The translations under genes were made by a program, and so were the position numbers. 7,680 nt of DNA from assembly GCA_030038885.1 (NCBI GenBank), contig JASHQY010000042.1, positions 1-7,680 on the forward strand, read 5' to 3'. Positions within the stretch are counted from its first letter, which is position 1. Each line of letters opens with the position of its first letter. Shown here one piece after another: positions 5,608 to 7,680 of the stretch. The notes under the pieces were generated by a model. The model worked only from the letters and a program-made list of their open reading frames with translations. It searched no databases and was not told the origin of the DNA. The DNA is from Thermoplasmata archaeon. Its GTDB lineage: Archaea; Thermoplasmatota; Thermoplasmata; Lutacidiplasmatales; UBA184.

Positions 5608-6316
5608 GGGGTCCACGGGGTCCCCGGCGCAACCTCCGCAGCTCGCGACGGAGTACGACCTCGAGATCACTCAAGAGAGCTACCGAGAGATTGGGCGGCT
5701 CGCGCTTTGGGCGAAGGCCAAGGGGCCACAATTCTTTCTGATCGGAGGATGGGCGGCGTGGAGGTATCACCGAGGCTACGGGAGTCGAGACATTGACGTC
5801 ATTTTTCCGAATCAGGTGATTCTCGACGCGTTTCTCACGGAGTACTATCGGTCCAACGGATACGAGCTCACCGGGGGACTCTTGGCTCCATCGTACCGCA
5901 AGCCGGTGGAGACACCGAAGGGAATCCGGTACATCGAAATCGACGCCGCGCACCTCGATGGGGGGTTCCCGTTTCACGAGGACACGAAGCTAGATCTCCC
6001 GTATCGACTGTTGGAGAGGTACCATCAGGTGTGGCGCGTGGAGGGTCAAGAAGTCCTGCTGCCGACCCCCGAACTTCTCTTGCTCCAGAAAGTTAAGGCG
6101 TATCGCGATCGGAGCTGGGACCTTGCTCACCGAGACATCGACGTGGGCCACGCCACCTTTCTTCGAAGCAAGATCGCCAAGGACGCGTACGATATCCGAG
6201 GACTTGCGCCGCACGTCGCGGAATGGCCGACGGTGACATCGATTGCCACCCGATCCGCCTGCCGGCATCTGGTGGCCGACACGCTCGCGGCGCTTGGGAT
6301 TCGCGATGGGCTATAA
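5600..6316 (+). CDS. AbiEii-like nucleotidyltransferase (probable type IV toxin)
   Basis: A protein of the DNA polymerase beta-like nucleotidyltransferase fold, of the AbiEii/MNT kind. From TTG 5600 (238 aa): FLIGGWAAWRYHRGYGSRDI holds the Gly-Gly signature (49-50) and is followed by the metal-binding DID (64-66); a third acidic position is in YIEIDAAHLD (Glu113/Asp115); LQKVKAYRDR (162-171) and KDAYDIRGL (194-202) match the K...R and KD..D motifs of this toxin family. Relatives transfer nucleotides, in some cases to tRNA ends; the target here is unknown. TTG 5600 has GGGGTG six bases upstream and overlaps the antitoxin stop by 8 bases, ideal for coupled translation. ATG 5558 in the same frame would give 252 aa and a 50-base overlap, adding a low-complexity N-terminus. 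No own promoter is visible. All catalytic residues look intact. Confidence 0.8.
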   Translation: MAKGSTGSPAQPPQLATEYDLEITQESYREIGRLALWAKAKGPQFFLIGGWAAWRYHRGYGSRDIDVIFPNQVILDAFLTEYYRSNGYELTGGLLAPSYRKPVETPKGIRYIEIDAAHLDGGFPFHEDTKLDLPYRLLERYHQVWRVEGQEVLLPTPELLLLQKVKAYRDRSWDLAHRDIDVGHATFLRSKIAKDAYDIRGLAPHVAEWPTVTSIATRSACRHLVADTLAALGIRDGL

Positions 6317-6573
6317 TCGCCGGCGCGGCGGCCCCCGGTTCTAAACTGGACTGGATTCGCGCGCAGTGGATCGCCCGGAATCGGGGAAACGCGCTCTCCT
6401 CTCCTGCAGTCTGCCGAAGTTATGCGATGAGGAGTGCGCTCCTCCGCATCCGGGCCGGGCAACGGAACGGGACCCACGCGAGCTTAGAACATGAGATCCT
6501 GGGCCGAGGACGCGCAGGCGATGGAATAGTAAGCAGGAAGGAGGTACGTGTACCGTCAACTCGTGGTCCGTCC

Positions 6574-7077
6574 GTGCCCTGGGGCAGTGGCGAGCGCCAA
6601 CATTCTCGCGGGCGAGTTCTCGTGGCGGCCGTATCGGTGGTCACCCTCGCGGTCAGCGGCGTGGTTGTTGTTTGGTGGTTCACTTCGGAGCGGCCTACAG
6701 CCGGCGGAGCGATGGGACCCTACCTGTTGGATAACTCTAACCGAAGCACCCTCCTCGCCTTTCCAGATTGCGCGCACGTCGCCGTTCGCTGGAGCGTCGT
6801 GAGCGGCTCTTCCGCGAACTTCAGTGTCTGGCCGCCGCCGTTGAAACTGATCTCGAACTGCAGCGGCCCCCCTCCGACGAATTCGACCTGCCCATCGTCG
6901 GGGTGTGATCCGTACCAGGGGCCTCCGGTGTGCTACGAGGCGGGCCAGGGGGGGAGCTGCTCGTTCACGTCGACGCAGGAGGACTACGAGTTCGCCCTGT
7001 ACGAACCTTGCTCTCCCCAAGCGGTGTGTCCCTCGTTGGGAAACCTCGTAGTTTCCTTCACTGCGGACTACCGTTGA
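6574..7077 (+). CDS. Signal-anchored, cysteine-rich extracellular protein of unknown function
   Basis: A 167-residue protein from GTG 6574. A short basic N-terminus is followed by one hydrophobic helix (about 15-36), then an extracellular domain of about 130 residues, a type II membrane-anchor layout. That domain has eight cysteines (66, 96, 106, 111, 120, 129, 146, 152), enough for four disulphides, and four N-x-S/T sequons (NRS, NFS, NCS, NST), as expected of a glycosylated archaeal surface protein. Alternating strands such as VAVRWSVV, ANFSVW, YEFALYE and LVVSFTADYR suggest a beta-sandwich. The start is uncertain: ATG 6427 is in frame and would add 49 polar residues, while a strong GGAGGT at 6540-6545 fits neither start. 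A weak AATAGTAAG at 6525-6533 could be the TATA box. No family is recognised. Confidence 0.6.
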   Translation: MPWGSGERQHSRGRVLVAAVSVVTLAVSGVVVVWWFTSERPTAGGAMGPYLLDNSNRSTLLAFPDCAHVAVRWSVVSGSSANFSVWPPPLKLISNCSGPPPTNSTCPSSGCDPYQGPPVCYEAGQGGSCSFTSTQEDYEFALYEPCSPQAVCPSLGNLVVSFTADYR

Positions 7078-7078
7078 A

Positions 7079-7106
7079 GGCGCGACCGCCGAGTGGCGGT
7101 CACGCC
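7079..7106 (+). terminator. Strong hairpin right after the surface-protein gene
   Basis: GACCGCC (7084-7090) pairs with GGCGGTC (7095-7101) around a GAGT loop. After one C/A mismatch, GGCG (7079-7082) pairs with CGCC (7103-7106), giving 11 pairs beginning two bases after the TGA. No T-run follows, so it is not a textbook intrinsic terminator; archaeal termination depends more on U-runs. It may instead define or protect the mRNA 3' end. Confidence 0.4.
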
Positions 7107-7420
7107 GGAGATCCCTTAGAACGACGGGAAGAACCCGCGACACCGGTCTCGACCGCTCCCGGTGAATCCCGCGGAGGGTTTCCTAAGGATCTTCGAGGTC
7201 CCACATGCTCGTGTTTTGTAATGGAACGGCGGCCCTCCGCGTCGGGGCGTGACGGACCGCACCGCCGCTGGATTTGCGGGGTACCGCTGAGGTCGGTCTG
7301 GTTCAGCGTGGGGCCCCCGCACTGACACGGGCCGGATCATCGGCGACGCAACGGGCCCATCCGCCGCCCGCGCTAACGTCATCAACCAGCGACCAGCGGA
7401 AGCGCTCGTCGAGCCTTCGC
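7107..7420. other. Stretch with no recognised gene
   Basis: About 310 bp in which open frames on either strand are Arg/Pro/Gly-rich with no motif, promoter or RNA structure that I can support. A GTTTTGTAATGG at 7211-7222 is the only mildly A/T-rich spot and has no convincing gene at the right distance. Confidence 0.4.
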
Positions 7421-7680
7421 ATGAGGGCCCGCCCAACATCGGTTCGTGACGACCGTCGGTTCGTTGTCCTCGCGGAACCGGACCCGGAGGCCCCGGCCAC
7501 CGTGGTCGGCCGGGCTTTCATGGTTGTTCGGTTGGCCGCTGCCCGAGATTGGTTCATCGTCGTTCGAGGCGGCGAACAGGGCGCCGCCGGTCTGGCGCCG
7601 TACCCACGCGCACTCCCTCCGAGCGTGCCCGGCCGGATCCGTTCCTCGCTCTCGACTCCCGTGAGCGATGTTTCGCTTCT
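7421..7680 (+). CDS. Possible N-terminal part of an unidentified gene (runs off window)
   Basis: From ATG 7421 the frame stays open to the window end (86 codons). It has a normal-looking hydrophobic/acidic mix, including RRFVVLAEPDPEAPATVVGR and ARDWFIVVRGGE, and third positions are mainly G or C as in the neighbours. The competing minus-strand frame is Arg/Ser/Thr-rich like a shadow. The frame is open back to the stop at 7250, with no clear promoter or ribosome site before the ATG. No family is recognised, and it could be chance openness in GC-rich DNA. Confidence 0.35.
   Translation, partial: MRARPTSVRDDRRFVVLAEPDPEAPATVVGRAFMVVRLAAARDWFIVVRGGEQGAAGLAPYPRALPPSVPGRIRSSLSTPVSDVSL

Noticed and set aside
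6548..6802. 84-codon plus frame starting right after GGAGGT
   Set aside because: Only two bases separate the ribosome-site candidate from its GTG, the peptide has no coherent features, and it overlaps the better supported membrane-anchored protein frame.
7116..7557. Minus-strand frames of 107 and 84 codons
   Set aside because: Arg/Ala/Gly/Pro-rich with no motif; they look like shadows or chance frames in GC-rich DNA.
1..7680. CRISPR array, insertion sequence, integrase or attachment-site duplication
   Set aside because: No regularly spaced repeats, no transposase or recombinase motifs, and no tRNA-end duplication flanking the toxin-antitoxin unit were found by eye.

Overview
The window looks like part of a GC-rich archaeal genome, most likely from the Thermoplasmata or a related euryarchaeal lineage; this placement is inference. 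The supporting signs are short A/T-rich TATA-like boxes 25-40 bp before several start codons in otherwise GC-rich DNA, starts with little or no leader, a tiny C2H2 zinc-finger protein of a kind common in archaea, and a membrane-anchored extracellular protein with several N-glycosylation sequons. Nothing seen requires a bacterium, although threonyl-tRNA synthetase is of the bacterial/eukaryotic domain type.

Positions 1-4279 are a housekeeping block. A membrane proton-pumping pyrophosphatase (hppA, minus strand, C-terminus cut by the window edge) is divergent from a 66-residue zinc-finger protein (plus). The zinc-finger gene runs tail to tail into threonyl-tRNA synthetase (thrS, minus), and the two stop codons share one CTAG palindrome at 2366-2369. 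The 127 bp between hppA and the zinc-finger gene hold two TATA-like boxes, a 12-bp palindrome and a hairpin touching the hppA start.

Positions 4325-4968 hold no convincing large gene: GC-rich DNA with a 13-bp tandem duplication, one possible 34-codon ORF, and then a sharply A/T-rich promoter.

Positions 4969-6316 are a two-gene unit of clearly different composition. It encodes a winged-helix AbiEi-like antitoxin/regulator followed by an overlapping AbiEii-like nucleotidyltransferase, together a probable type IV toxin-antitoxin module. Its promoter carries TACTA/TAGTA half-sites in alternating orientation at 11-bp steps, a good candidate for the autoregulatory operator.

Positions 6574-7077 encode a small signal-anchored, cysteine-rich, probably glycosylated surface protein, followed at once by a strong hairpin. 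The last 600 bp are mostly unassigned, with a possible gene entering from 7421 and leaving the window.

How the parts relate: hppA (energy conservation from pyrophosphate) and thrS (which produces pyrophosphate) are ordinary core genes, and their adjacency need not be functional. The toxin-antitoxin pair and the surface protein look like accessory cargo beside the core block.
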